From NCBI GenBank assembly GCA_024345305.1, contig BRON01000019.1, forward strand, positions 62,001 to 126,000: a DNA stretch of 64,000 bases, given 5' to 3'. The notes below the pieces were generated by a model. That model saw only the letters and a program-made list of their open reading frames with translations. It did no database searches and was not told the origin of the DNA. The position numbers were made by a program, and so were the translations under genes. Below, in pieces: positions 42,589-54,359 of the stretch. The stretch comes from Mrakia gelida. Lineage: Eukaryota; Basidiomycota; Tremellomycetes; Cystofilobasidiales; Mrakiaceae. Position 1 is the stretch's first letter. Each line of letters opens with the position of its first letter.

Positions 42589-43500
42589 ATGACTTTCCTC
42601 CAAAAAGGTTTGCTCGTCTTGAACAGGCAAAGGGTCAGTCAGGTACCTGCGCAGCTCAAAATACTCTCAGGACCGACTTTCTTCTCCTTTCTTCCCTTCA
42701 GAAGGCTGCTCACCTCGTCTTGCCGTGGAATGTCCTCCTTCACCTCCCCACGTCGCAGACCCTTTTGCCCTCGCCGTCGTCTCCATAAACTCCTTCGACT
42801 TCTAACAGGCAGAAACAGGTTCTATCTTCTACGTTCCTCTCGATATCGTGTCTCGACTTCAACCGGAACGCTTGCTCTGCTCGACTGCGAATGGAGAGGA
42901 GGACAGTTGGTGAGCTCGACCGCTTCCCTCGGCTCCTCGGAGTTCGACCTCTTCTCTCGCTCGACGATACAGCGCATCTCTCGATATTGATCTGACGAGT
43001 CGTGCTCATCTCCTTGCCCTCGCAGACTTCTCGTCACTTCTTCTCGAGACTCGTGCTAGAGCGTCGTAAACGAGCGGAATGGTGAGCTCAAGCTTTCCTT
43101 CCCTCCCTCCCCCCCTCGTCTCACCTCGACTCATCTAGGGACCCTTACAGCGTCGTCCAACAGATCCCCTCGTCACTTCTCGTGCGGCTCGCCTGCCGAT
43201 GTAGACTAGAACTCGAAGAAGAAGTCAACTCGAAACTCCAAGGGATTCTTCTCCTTGGTGCTTCCCCTCGTTCCTTGGACTTGATCGCGGAACCTCCAGC
43301 TCTTCGAGACGACGAGCAGTTATCTCTCAGTCATCGAGTTCTCCACATGTGGTAGCTAGGGAAGGAGCTCGACTCGGTTCTGCTCTGGTGAGTCCCACTC
43401 TCTTCTCGTTCTTCTTCCCTCCTTCTCGACCTGACGCGTCCTTGATGCTCGCTTCTTTTCCTAGATCGGCACTTCACTCGACGCTCGAATCCTAGTCAGC
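42589..43500 (+). pseudogene. Decayed F-box-like gene, family A copy 2
   Basis: The stretch 42700-42910 is clearly homologous at DNA level to exon 2 of family A copy 1. It has the same acceptor context (TTCCCTTCAG before AAG), the same F-box start (AAHLVLPWNVLLHL), the same block GGAACGCTTGCTCTGCTC, and the same donor context GTGAGCTCGAC at about 42911. Between them are stop codons and indels (for example CATAAACTCC and TTCTAACAGGCAG), so no F-box protein can be made. Further downstream, to about 43500, splice-like signals and a short open stretch (from IPSSLLVRLACRCRLE to a stop near 43354) occur, but no match to the rest of family A is visible. The end of the pseudogene is uncertain. Confidence 0.6.
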
Positions 43501-43844
43501 CCCATCACCTCCTGAGAGTTCTATCCTCCTCGTGGCACACGCGTCCCCCATCCCTTGGGAGGAAGAACCGATGACGAGTCGTCTCGTTTTTCCCTCGACG
43601 CGTCCAAGGCTTCTTCTCGGGTGCTGGAAGGCGGACGAAACGAACCAAAGAGGAAGGAGACCCGAAGCTGATCCTCTTGATTACTCGCTGACTTGATACG
43701 AGGAGAATAAACGAACTGATCATCGAACTTTGCGGTCCGCGAACGAGCTTTCGACTCTTCAGCCCTCAACCACATCTCTCTTCTCTCTTCAAGACCAACA
43801 CCCTTCCTTCCCTTCCCCTCTTCTCCAGCTACCGTCTACCAGCC

Positions 43845-46800
43845 ATGATCATCAACGGACATCCAGTAGGACGTTCTGCTATCGCTTTGACCGTGAGTCG
43901 TCGTCTCCCTTTTCGCGATGGCTTTGACGGCTCGCTCGCGCTGACCTTCCCTCCACCGTTCTTTCTTCTGCAGCTCTTCGCATCGATAGGAGGTTGTAAG
44001 TAACATCCCTCTTTCGTCCCAGCCATCTCTGAGCTAACCTTTGTTATCTTTGTTCGCTTCCATTGACTATCAGTGTAAGTAACATCCCTCGTCCGTCCCA
44101 GCAATCATGATGCCTGAGCTAACCTTTGTTCTCTTTGTTCCCTTCCATTTCTTAGCTTGTTCGGCTTCGACATCTGAGTATTCACTCTTGATGTTCGCTC
44201 CTTCGTCCCAGCATCCTGAGCTAACCCTGCCTCGTCCTCGCCGTCTTACAGTGGTCAGATCGCCGGCATCCTTCCTCTCCCTGAGTGAGTATCCATCGAC
44301 TTTCCCCTCTACATCGTCTTCTAACCCAGCTCATCCCAATTCCATCCTCGTCTTCGCTCCGACGCTCCTCAGCTTCATCCAGCGCTTCGCCGAGATCAAC
44401 CCAGCGGACCCAGACGGGCCCAAGGTCTTCTCGAACGTCAGGTCCGGACTTATCGTTGGTCTGTTATCCATCGGGACCCTTGGAGGAGCCTTCGGAGGAT
44501 CGTTCGTTAGCGACGGGTTGGGCAGGAGAAAGACGATGACTCTTTCGGCCTTGGTCGTGTCCGTTGGTGAGTCTTCTTCGTTTCGTTTCGCTTCGATCTC
44601 GTAGCTGACGACCGCCGCGCTGTCTCGTCCACTTTTACAGGAGTCGCGATTCAGATCTCCAGTGTCGATGTCTGGCAGCAGTTCGCCGTAGGACGACTCG
44701 TCACAGGACTTGGAGTTGGTGAGTTCAGGAACGCTTTCGTTCGAGATCTTCCTGAGCGCACTTCCATGATCGAAAAACCTTTCCCGCTGTAGAATGCGCG
44801 AGCTCACTCTCCTTCGTCGTTTCCAGGTGCCCTGAGCGGAGTCGTACCCCTCTATCAGTCTGAGCTCGCTCCCAAACAGATTCGAGGCTCGCTCGTTTCG
44901 ACGTATCAACTTGCGATCACATTCGGCCTACTGGTTGCCTACTGCCTGGGAATTGGAACTCGAGAAATTGGCGGAGCTGGATCGTGGAGGACATTCGTCG
45001 GGTGAGTCGACGCGTTTGAATGTCGACCGTCGACGCGATCGTGATCTGACCTTCTCCTTCCCTCTCTCTGCCAGTATCACCATCATCTTCGCCACCATCC
45101 TCGGAGTTGGAATTCTCTTCATGCCTGAGAGTCCTCGATGGCTCATCCAACGTGGTCGAAACGAGGAGGCGAAGGAAAGCATCGCTCGATTGCGAGGCGT
45201 GAAGGTCTCCGACAGTTCGTTCCTCTCGCTTCCCTTCTTCTCCCTTTCACCTTGGTCCTGACGATCCTCTCTTCTTTTCATTCGCAGACGACCGATACGT
45301 CGAGTTCGATTACGACGAGATCGTCGAGGGTGTCGCCTTGGACGAAAGGGAGGGAGCGGGATCGTTCGCCGACTGCTTTGCGCCTCGATGTGAATCAACC
45401 TTCGTCTCTCTCTCGTTTCGGGGACCTCTGGCCCGCCTCACTGACACTCCTCCATCATTACGTGCAGTGGTCAAGCGAACTCTCCTCGGGATGGCGCTGC
45501 AGATGTTTCAGCAACTCAGTTCGTTTCTCTTTTCCCGCTCCCGCCCTCGCTCTCGCTCTCGAACATGTCGAACACAAATGCGAGCCTCTTTCTAACATCA
45601 CCCTTCTATCCATCTCTTCTCGTCACAGCCGGAGCCAACTACTTCTTGTGAGTCTCTCGGTCGAGTCGAGTCTCTGAAGTGTCGCAACGAGATCAGATCA
45701 CTCATTCCCACCCTCCGTTCAACAGCTACTACGGATCCACCATCTTCAACGGAGTCGGAATCTCTGACTCCTACGTCACGCAGATCATCCTCGGAGTCGT
45801 TAGTTGGCTCTGCACCTTCCCTGGTATCTGGTTCCTCGAGCGATTTGGTCGACGACGACCTTTGATCTACGGTGGACTTTGGCAGAGTGAGTCGCTTCTC
45901 TCGCTTGCTTCCTTTCGCCAGCCAAACCAGTTCCGTATTGAGACTCGATCTCTCGTTCTTAGGTGGCTGGTTGTTCGTCTACGCCATCGCCGGTACCATC
46001 AGGGACCCCGAGACCGATCAAGCAATCGGGAAGCTGATGATCGTTGCGACGTGCTTATTCATCTCTGTGAGTTCCATTTTTTCCTCTCTCTGAAGTCCTG
46101 TACTGACATCTGCCCTTTCTATCTTCTTCAGGGATACGCCTCGACCTGGGGGTGAGCCAAATCGAATCGAACGAACTCGACGCGTCGTCCCGTCTCGACG
46201 AGAGCTGACTTCTCCTTTCTTCTTCTTTCTCCCAATCAGACCTGGAGTCTGGGTCGCAACTGGAGAACTCTACCCTCAGAGGACTCGATCGAAGAGTACG
46301 TCCACCTGTCTCGCGCTTCGGCCGTCCAAACCGACGCTCATCTCCTCCCACCCTCGTCTTTTCCTCCAGTGCAAAGCATGTCCGTCTCCATGAACTGGCT
46401 CTGGAACTTCCTTATCGCCTTCTTCACGCCCTTCATCACTGCCAACAGTAAGCTTGAGCCTCCCCTTCCCACTCGGCACTGCTCGCTCGAGAGTTCGTGA
46501 GCAGCGACGACATGGATTGTTCGACGCGTCTGATTAAACCCTCGTCCCCATCCCCTTCTTCTTTCTCAGTCAAATACAGCTACGGCTTCGTCTTCGCTGG
46601 AGCCAACTTCATGGGCGTCACGATTGTTTACTTCTTCCTCAAGGAGGGATCAGGACTGAGTCTCGAACATCTCGCTGCTCTCTGGGAAGATCGATCGACT
46701 CCCGTACGTTCCTCGACCTCCGTCTCTACTAGTCTACTACATTTTCTCTTCTTTGTTGCTGAATCTCTCGTTCCCTCTTCCCATCAGGCATGGCGCTCAT

Positions 46801-47054
46801 CGAGCTGGGGTGAGTCTTCAGTCCTCGACGCGACCAACTCTTCTCTCCTCCTTCGCTGACCTCCTCTTCCCTCTTCTCATCATCTTCCCCTTCCACCAGT
46901 CCCTCCCGGATACGAAACCCGAGCAGGTGCCGGAGTCATCTCACCGAAGGAGAAGATCGAAGGAAGCAACATCGAAGGTCCCATCGTCGAAGGTCAACAC
47001 GTCGAGAACGTTCGACTCCCGACGGAGAAGATCAGCTCGAGGTCGAACGCTTGA
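43845..47054 (+). CDS. MFS sugar transporter (hexose-transporter type)
   Basis: A proton or facilitated sugar porter of the plasma membrane with 12 helices. Exons give [23 protein letters not shown], then [16 protein letters not shown] across three small introns, the sugar-porter helix 1. Then follow [113 protein letters not shown] and [17 protein letters not shown], all family signatures. The C-terminus is polar and ends EKISSRSNA. More than a dozen introns are present. At the 5' end, introns 43996-44073 and 44075-44155 flank a one-nucleotide exon (44074). The next intron (44174-44251) begins CTGAGT instead of GT. Substrate is unknown. Confidence 0.8.
43996..44251 (+). repeat. Three related consecutive introns in the sugar-transporter gene
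   Basis: Intron A (43996-44073) and intron B (44075-44155) begin identically (GTAAGTAACATCCCTC), share CGTCCCAGC and GAGCTAACCTTTGTT, and end after CTTCCATT. Intron C (44174-44251) shares CTTCGTCCCAGCATCCTGAG and CTAACC but not the donor. They look like tandem duplicates of one intron. Only one nucleotide (T at 44074) lies between A and B, and 18 nt lie between B and C. Confidence 0.65.
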
Positions 47055-48257
47055 GATGACCAGTAGTCTCGCTTTCCTAAACTCTCTTCTCTTCCTCCAC
47101 TCGGTTCGTGGTAGGACTCTATCGCTTTTCTCCCCTCGCCTCGTTTTCGTCCCACTCGACGCGTCTTCTTTTTCTTTCTGTGTCTTGCTCTTGCTTCCAT
47201 CCTTAGCACTTAGACTTGGTCTCGCTCATCATTTGTATATCTATCGAATGTAGCTCATCCTCATCTCAATCATCGAGACTTGCCTGTTTCGAAGGAAGAC
47301 GAACGCGCGAGCGACGAAACGAAGCGGGTGGAAGTCAGTCGTTCGGGTTGGACCCTCGCCTCTTTGTTCGGTAAAAGAGGGGTTTTGTTTGCCCCGATGG
47401 ATTTTGAGCTATCTGAGCTTGCATGGGCCAGCCTAGTTCCCGTCGGAAGGTCGGAAAAGTGGAAAAGAGAGAGAGGAACGCGACGCGTCGAGTTCGGTCC
47501 GTTTCCATCGCTCTACCTCCTTTCGTCCTTCCGAGTGTGCATCTGATGAATAGCGGCGTTAGATACGACCATGGTGGACCTAGTTAGGAGTTGTTTCTTA
47601 CATTTGGAGCCAGGAGCGGGAGAAAATCTGCTGGGCGAAGAGAAGAACGCGAGCGAGCGACGACGGCCGAGCAAAGCTTTCTGCGAGAGTTTTGACGCGC
47701 CCACTACGAGCATAAGCCATCTCGGGATCATTGCATTTCCCATCAGCTATGTACAGCATGCTAGATCCCGAAAGCTGAGGAGAGAGAGACGATTAGACGT
47801 GAGGTTGAGCGAAGATCTCAACTCAGCGTCGAGCTGTTCGAGCAAGAACTTTTGAGTCGGACATAGACGCAGAGACCTCATTCGTAGTACCAACCAGCTT
47901 CAAAGGTGCAACGAGGGGCGGAAAAGGCCAGGAGGGATCAGAGGGGGAAAGAAGGGAGGAGGTTGAGCGACGAGATCCAGCGCATCAGCTCAGCCTCTCT
48001 CGTGTCCGACATCCTTCTCTGACACGGAATTTTCTTTCGGTCGCCGTCTTCTGAGGCTGCCTCTGAGTTCGGAGAGCTTGCTCAGCTTGCCGATTCTCGC
48101 TTCGAAGATGGTCGTCAGGCGTGACGAAGAGGGAAGGGCGAGGGAAAAGGAACAGCTTTCGAGGTAATCCTCCCTCTGAAACGTCCATCCTCTCCTCCTC
48201 CTCCCTCCCTCCTCCCCTCTCCTTCTCTTCCCTTTCCGTTTCTCTTCTTCGTTCACC
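47055..48257. other. Intergenic region without a supported gene
   Basis: A 1.2-kb gap between the sugar transporter and the syntaxin gene, both on the plus strand. Composition is mixed. Short ORFs on both strands are not conserved-looking and are not spliced into anything. The last 100 bp before the syntaxin ATG are C/T-rich, as expected of a leader. One GACGCGTC motif lies near 47483. Confidence 0.4.
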
Positions 48258-50900
48258 ATGTCTCGGGATCGACTTGCTGGTATGAGGGTGAGTTGGTTCA
48301 TCTGCTTTCTTGGGGATGAGCTTGACTGACGAGCTTTCGTTCTTTGCCTTCCCTCTCTCCCTCTTCTCGTTCCATCTTGTTCTCCCTCCTCGTCGCTCCC
48401 TACCTTCCCTCTCATCCTCCCCGGACGGTCCCTCTCGCTGGGTGGAATCAGCCCTCTAACGGCGCTCCCTCTGATTCTTACAATCAGCTCAACTCTCCTA
48501 GCCAACCTCAAGGGTAAGTTCAACTCCTTCTCTCGTTCGCCCTCCTTTGATTCCAACCCACGCGCCCCCTCCTCCCTCCCTTCCTTCCATCTCTCGACAC
48601 ACCTCGCAATCCCACCTCCTCTCTCTCTCCTCGTTTCCCTCCGACGCTGACTCCATACGTTACCTATCTCTTCTCTCCTGCAGACAGTACGACTACGCTC
48701 CTCAGCAGCAGCAGCAGCAGCAATCTCGACGAGCTCCCAACCCTTACGCTCAACAGGACTCGTCTTACGAGATGCAGCAGCCAGCACCAACTCAGGGAGG
48801 AGACTTCTGGCAGGAGGTGAGTGAAACAGCTCTCATAGTTGGGCTTGGATCGGTGGATGGATGGGTGGAGGGCTCTCGCTTGTTGAAACGAGCGAAGGAA
48901 GGAGGAGAAGGGAACGAGGGAGGGGCGAGGGATGGGCAGCGGGCGATCCTCTCCGCTTAGCTCGTTCTCTCTCTTTCGAGAAAGACACTGGGAGAGCAGG
49001 ATGTCGAGGAGTGTACTTCCCCTGGTAGGGAACTGCTTGGCCAGATCCACCCACCTCTCACCCTTATCTCAGCTCAACAACCCGACCTCGCTCGCTCCTT
49101 CCCCCCTTTCCCTCCTTCCCTTTGACCTGACCTCCTCTCTCTTGCTCTCCCTTCTCGCCCCTCCCACTCGTCTCTCCTACCTTCCCTCAGATTGGAGACA
49201 TCCGAACCTCCCTCAACCAACTCCGTTCAGCCATCAACCAGATCAAAACCCTTCACGCTCAGTCGCTCAACTCGACCTCGGGTCCTCCTCCAGAGCTCGC
49301 TCAGCTCGTCGATGAGACCAGGTCCATGTCCCAGGAGCTCAAGCAGTCCATCAAGAGGGTCAACTCGAGTACGTCGGGAGATAAGGGGAAGAAGCAGCAG
49401 GTGAAGGGTGTCAAGGAGCAGTTCGTTGGACTTTTGGGAGAGTACCAGGTGAGTTCAGCTCTTCGTCAGACCTTTGGCTTTTGAGAGGCAGACGGAGCGT
49501 TCGCACAGACGAGCTTGGGTTCGAGAGCAGGGAGCACGGAAGGGAAAGGAGACGGGCAGTTTGGGGAGAGAGTCTGGAGCTCCATCTTGGGTTCAGAGGA
49601 GCTCGCCTCGTCCTCTTGAACGAACAAGGGAAGGAAGGAGGTCCAAGCAGTGTTGTTTGTCGAGTTGGCTGACGTCCTCTCCCTCTCCTTTCTTCTCTCC
49701 TCCTTCACAGAACATTGAGAAGACCCATCGATCCAAAGTCAAGCAGAGAGCTGAGCGTCAATTCAAGATCGGTTCGTCCCTCCACCCCTCTCGCCCTCCT
49801 TCGGAAATCACCGCGGCTCTCGATCCTCCTTTGAAGGTCAAAGCTCACCATCTTTCTTCCTTCGCTCTTCTTCCACCACTACAGTCAAGCCCGACGCTAC
49901 TCCCCAGGAGATCGAGAACGTCCTCGAGTCGGATAACCCTCAAATCTTCCAGCAGGCTGTGAGTTTCGACCCTCTCGCTCGACCAGCTTCCTTCCCTTCT
50001 GTTCGAGCTCGAGCTGACCTGATTTCCTTCCTTCGTCCCGTTCGCCCTCCTCGCCTCGCTCGCCAACAGCTCCTCCAAAGCAACCGATACGGCCAGGCCA
50101 ACTCGGCTTACAAGGAGGTCCAGCAGCGACACGAGGATATCAGGAGGATTGAGCAGACTTTGACCGAGCTCGCTCAGCTGTTCAACGATGTGAGTTGAAT
50201 CGTCTCCATCAACCCACCTCCTTCGAAGCGGCTTTGGCTCTTTCCTCCTCCTACCCTACTTTGGGTGAGACGGGAGGCTGGGTTGACCGAGGTCCTCGAG
50301 CGAACGAAGCGAAGCTGACCTTCTTCCTTCCCTTCCCTGCCGTCCCTTCCCTCCCCCAGATGGCCATGCTCATCGAGCAGCAGGACGAGACGATCAACGT
50401 CGTCGAGCAGCAGGCTATCGGTGTTAACAAGGACATGGAGGATGGATCTCGGCAGCTTGATACGGCTGTTATTTCCGCCCAGAAGGCTAGGAGGTTCGTC
50501 CCACTTCTTCCACCTCCTCGCTCTTGCTCAAGAACGCCCTTCCTCGCGAGGTTCGAGCGAACTGGTTGGCTGACCTTCCCCCCTATCTCTGTGACTCCCC
50601 GCCAACAGAAAGAAGTGGATCTGCTTCTGGATCACCAGTTCGTCGCCTCGCCTCTCCTCCCCCCTGCCCTTCCCTTCCCTCTCACTAACCTCTCCCCTTT
50701 TCTCCTCCTCTCACAGTCCTCATCCTGTGTATCATCGCAGCGGTTGTCGCGGCCGTCGTCGTGACTCAGAAGTAAGTGCGTCCACTCCAATTCCTTGCCT
50801 CTACGCCGCCCCCTCCCCCCGCGTATGGACGCGTCCCGATTTTGACGCTTCTCGTGTTCTTCTGCACCTCTTTTCTTCTATCTCGCAGCAAAAAGTAGAT
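48258..50900 (+). CDS. SSO1: Plasma-membrane syntaxin (Sso1/Sso2-type t-SNARE)
   Basis: A tail-anchored Qa-SNARE for exocytic vesicle fusion at the plasma membrane. The N-terminus is MSRDRLAGMR, then polar with a Gln run (CAG repeats at about 48703-48720). The Habc bundle includes IGDIRTSLNQLRSAINQIKT and VKGVKEQFVGLLGEYQ. The segment THRSKVKQRAERQFKI and the downstream VKPDATPQEIENVLESDNP are typical. The SNARE motif includes EDIRRIEQTLTELAQLFNDM and MLIEQQDETINVVEQQA, with a Gln at the zero layer. The tail anchor is the hydrophobic IVLILCIIAAVVAAVVVTQ, and the last codons (QNKK-stop) come from a tiny exon after a GTAAGT intron. About nine exons are present. Confidence 0.85.
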
Positions 50901-51601
50901 AACCCTTCCCTCCTCGTTCTCGACCTTCTCCGACCGATACCCCCCTCTCCGACCCCAAACCCCAGCAAACTCGAACCTCAAGAAGACACGTCGGCTGGTC
51001 CTTCTCCTTCTCTCCTCTCCCTCCTCCTCGCTCGTGCTCGCTGCTTTTCTCACTCTACTCTACATCACACCCTCTCTTCTCTCTCCTCTCTCCCTATGCC
51101 TTCCCGTATATCACACGCCCTACCCTGCACTCGCTCTCGCCCCCTTACATAATCAACCCAACCCTCTCATCTTCTTTCTACAAGCTCGTTTCTCTTTCTC
51201 GTCTCGCACGGACGTTTCCTTCTTCTCCTTCATGTTTCGCACACCCCTCTCTAGTTTTACGGTCGTTCTGGCTTACCCGCTGGGTATCCTCCTTCTTGGT
51301 TCCTTGCTAGTTCTTTCTTGCTCTCGCTTTATACGATCTACCTTTCGTTGCTTTCTCGTTCTTCTTCTTCTCGCAAACCCTGTCGCCTCTCTTCTTCTCG
51401 CCCGAACGAAAACCGCTCACCGGTAACAAGGATAAGTTCTCTGCCCTTCTTCCTTCTCTACTTCGGCCACAAATCCACCCCAAACTCGAGCTCACCGTAC
51501 CCTGACCATTCCGGCCTCCCCTCCCTCCACTCTCCTCCCTCCGAACCCCCATGCGCATCTCCCCCTCCCTCTGTTCCCTCAAACCACCACTCCCTCTTTC
51601 G
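50901..51601. other. Intergenic region
   Basis: This holds the 3' end of the syntaxin gene and the promoter and leader of the aldo-keto reductase. It is C/T-rich on the plus strand and contains low-complexity ORFs (for example 51034-51426, Leu/Ser-rich). None is supported. Confidence 0.4.
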
Positions 51602-54051
51602 ATGTCCTCCTCCAACCCCCTCTTCGACCCCTCGCACATCCCAACCCTCTCCACTCGAATCCCTCTGCCCTCAAAAGGAGGAGTCGTTCTCGTCCCTTGT
51701 TTGGCGACTGGAACGTGAGTTGAGCTCAGCCCTCTCTCTTCTTTTCTCTTCTTTGTTTGCTCGGGAAGCTGATTCATTTTGCGTTTGGGTGGGTAATAAG
51801 ATGGTCCTGGGGCGATAAAGCCATTTGGGGATGGAAGGAGGAAGGTCAGTCCTTCCGCCCGTACCCACACTCTCCCAAGGGAAGGAACGAGCGAGCTCAC
51901 GAGCTCACTTTGCGTTCGTTTGGGAGGAGCAGATTTCAAGAACGTCCAAGAAGCGATGCCTGTCATCTTGGGTTCCCAAGGAGGGTTCTTTGATACGGCT
52001 GAGGTCTACTCCAACGGGGAGAGTGAGGTACGTACGTGCGAATTGGGGAGGGTGGGCTGAACGAGTCGGAGGGATGGGAGGGACGAGGTTGGGTTAGGCT
52101 GAAGGGGAGAGCGAGAGTTGAGCTGACTTTTTGCTGGGTTCGGGTTTGGATTGGGGGATGTACATATAGAAAATCATCAAGCGTCTGATGGATGGGCTTA
52201 CGGAGGAGGAGAGGGGGAAGGTTGTCATTGCTACGAAGGTGAGTTGCGAGCTTCACGTCTCCCTTCCCTCCGACGGACGAGCGACGATGCTCGCTCCTCA
52301 CTTTGGACGAACGCTGATTCTTTCTCTCCCTCCCACCCCTCGTCTCCCCCTCGTGCAGTGGCTCCCCATCCCGACTCTCCGAAACCCTTTCCTCTTCAAG
52401 TGCGGAGTCGTCTCGGCCTTGCGAGGATCGTTGAAGAGGTTGGGCGTTGAGCAGGTGGATCTGTATCAGATTCATGGTCCTATCGGCGAGTCCTAATGGG
52501 TGATGTCGAGCTGGTTTGAGTAGGGAGGGGGGCTGAGGAGGGGAGGAACAGCGAGGGATGGAGGGAGCGGGCAAGGACTGACGAGCTGCGTCGCGTTGCG
52601 TTCGTTTGTTCGTTTGCAGGCTACCACTCCTGGGAGACACAAGGAAGGGAACTCGCTGAGTGTGTGAAGCTTGGATTGGCTAAGGTGCGTCCACACCCGC
52701 GCCTTCTTCTTCTTCGTTTCTCTTTTCCTTCGCTGTCGAACCGTCGACGCGAACGCTCATCTCTCGCTTCTTCCCACCCACCCATCCACCAACCCTCCGT
52801 TCAACCCACTCACCTCACCAACGCGATACTCCATCTAGGCCGTCGGAGTCTCCAACTTCTCCCTCCCAGAACTCATCAAAATGCACGACATCCTCGCTTC
52901 CCACGGCGTCCCTCTCGCGTCCAACCAGATCGAACTCAACCTTCTTCGACAGAGCCCCTTGAAGAACGGACTGATGGAGGAGATGAAGAAGAGGGGGATT
53001 GCTTGTTTGGCTTGTGAGTGGACCTTGTCTCGGATCAGATTGAGAGAAGGTGGGAGGGAGATGGGAGGGACGAGTTGCTTGTTTCGAGCTCGAGCTGACC
53101 CTTTTCGCTTCGATGCCCGCAGACTCCCCTCTTGCGCAAGGTCGACTTTCCGGGAAGTACAGCGCTGAGAACCCTCCTCCTTCGGGACGAAAGTACGTCC
53201 CGATTTTGCCTTTCCTCGATCCCCTTCCTCTCGTCTGGTCTCGACACGTCGAGCTCACACGAATTTCTATCCTTCCCTCTCGCAGATTCTCCAACCTCCC
53301 CATGTCTCAGATCGATCCTCTCGTGAACGAGATGAAGAAGATCGCTGAGGCTAGGAACGTCCCCGTTTCGGCTATCGCGATCAACTGGGTTTTGTCGAAG
53401 GGTGAGTTCGAACGAAGACAAAGCGTTGACGAGGGAGCGAGGCGTGGCTGGGAGCAGAGCGTCGGACAGCTGAGCTGACTGAGTCTCGGTCTTTGATGTG
53501 GGCTCTGGGATGTGCAGGTGCTATCCCTCTTGGTCAGTATCGCGAAGCGACGCGGACGAGAGGAGAGATTGGAAGACGAGAGGAACTGACGACGCGTTGT
53601 TTTTGATCGAACAGGAGGAGCGAAGAACGCTCATCAGGCTAAACAGGTACGTCCGAATCCCACTCGGTCGTCACATTGATCATCCCCTGATGGTCTGTAG
53701 AGAATCTCAGCCTCGCCGACCCTTCGTCTCACCTCTTTCTTTGCGTCGTCGTTCGTTCGTTAATCAGAACGGTCAAGGTCAGCTCTCCTTCTCCCTCCTC
53801 TGCTCTCCCTCTTCCTCTTCCATCTCGCCCTCTTTCGGTCGCTGATCCTTCCCGCTTCTCGTCGACCGAACAGCTCTCGGATTCCGTCTCTCCGAGGAGG
53901 AAGTCCTTCGACTCGAAGCGTTGGGAGCCGAGGGAAAGACGTTCGTTTCATCTCCCCTCCTTCTTTGTTTCTTCGTTTCCTCGCTGACCCCCTCTTCGTC
54001 CCTTCGTTTTCAATTTTCGCCGTTCTCAGGAGCTTCTGGCAGCACGGCTAG
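51602..54051 (+). CDS. Aldo-keto reductase
   Basis: An NAD(P)H-dependent oxidoreductase with a TIM-barrel fold. Exon 1 begins MSSSNPLFDPSHIPTL and ends KGGVVLVPCLATG. The next small exon gives WSWGDKAIWGWKEE and then NVQEAMPVILGSQGG. The catalytic tetrad residues are visible as Asp and Tyr in FFDTAEVYSNGESE, Lys in VVIATKW and His in LYQIHGPIG. Later exons give AVGVSNFSLPELIKMHDILA, ASNQIELNLLRQSPLKN and AYSPLAQGRLSGKY, a classical AKR series, then SAIAINWVLSKGAIPLGGAK (cofactor phosphate region). The gene ends LEALGAEGKTSFWQHG. About eleven exons are present. Substrate cannot be told; the closest functional analogy is the pyridoxal or perakine reductase type. Confidence 0.83.
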
Positions 54052-54359
54052 ATCTTCAGCTCGTCGCAACAGCACGAACAGCTTCTCTCACTTCGTCGTC
54101 GCGTCGTCTCGAAGCTGGTTCGTTTCAGGAGTTGAGAGGAGGTGGCGGACTGGAGATAGATAAGCAAGCCATGGTATTTATGTGCTGGAGGTATTCGATG
54201 CTATTGCGAAAAAGAGAAGGGAAGAGCTCAAAGCTCTGACCTCTTGCCGAGCTTCGCTCATCACTCCTCTATCTTCCTTCTTATCGGTTCCACATCTTCT
54301 TTCAACCTCTCGGTCCAAAATAGGCCTCTCATGTATCGTCTAAAACGCGCGACTCGAAT
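54052..54359. other. Convergent intergenic region
   Basis: This is the 3' flank shared by the aldo-keto reductase (plus) and the 2-oxoglutarate oxygenase (minus). No gene or repeat was found. Confidence 0.4.

Noticed and set aside
51034..51426. Leu/Ser-rich ORF downstream of the syntaxin gene
   Set aside because: It is composed of translated C/T-rich untranslated sequence, and the exon context is that of a 3' region.
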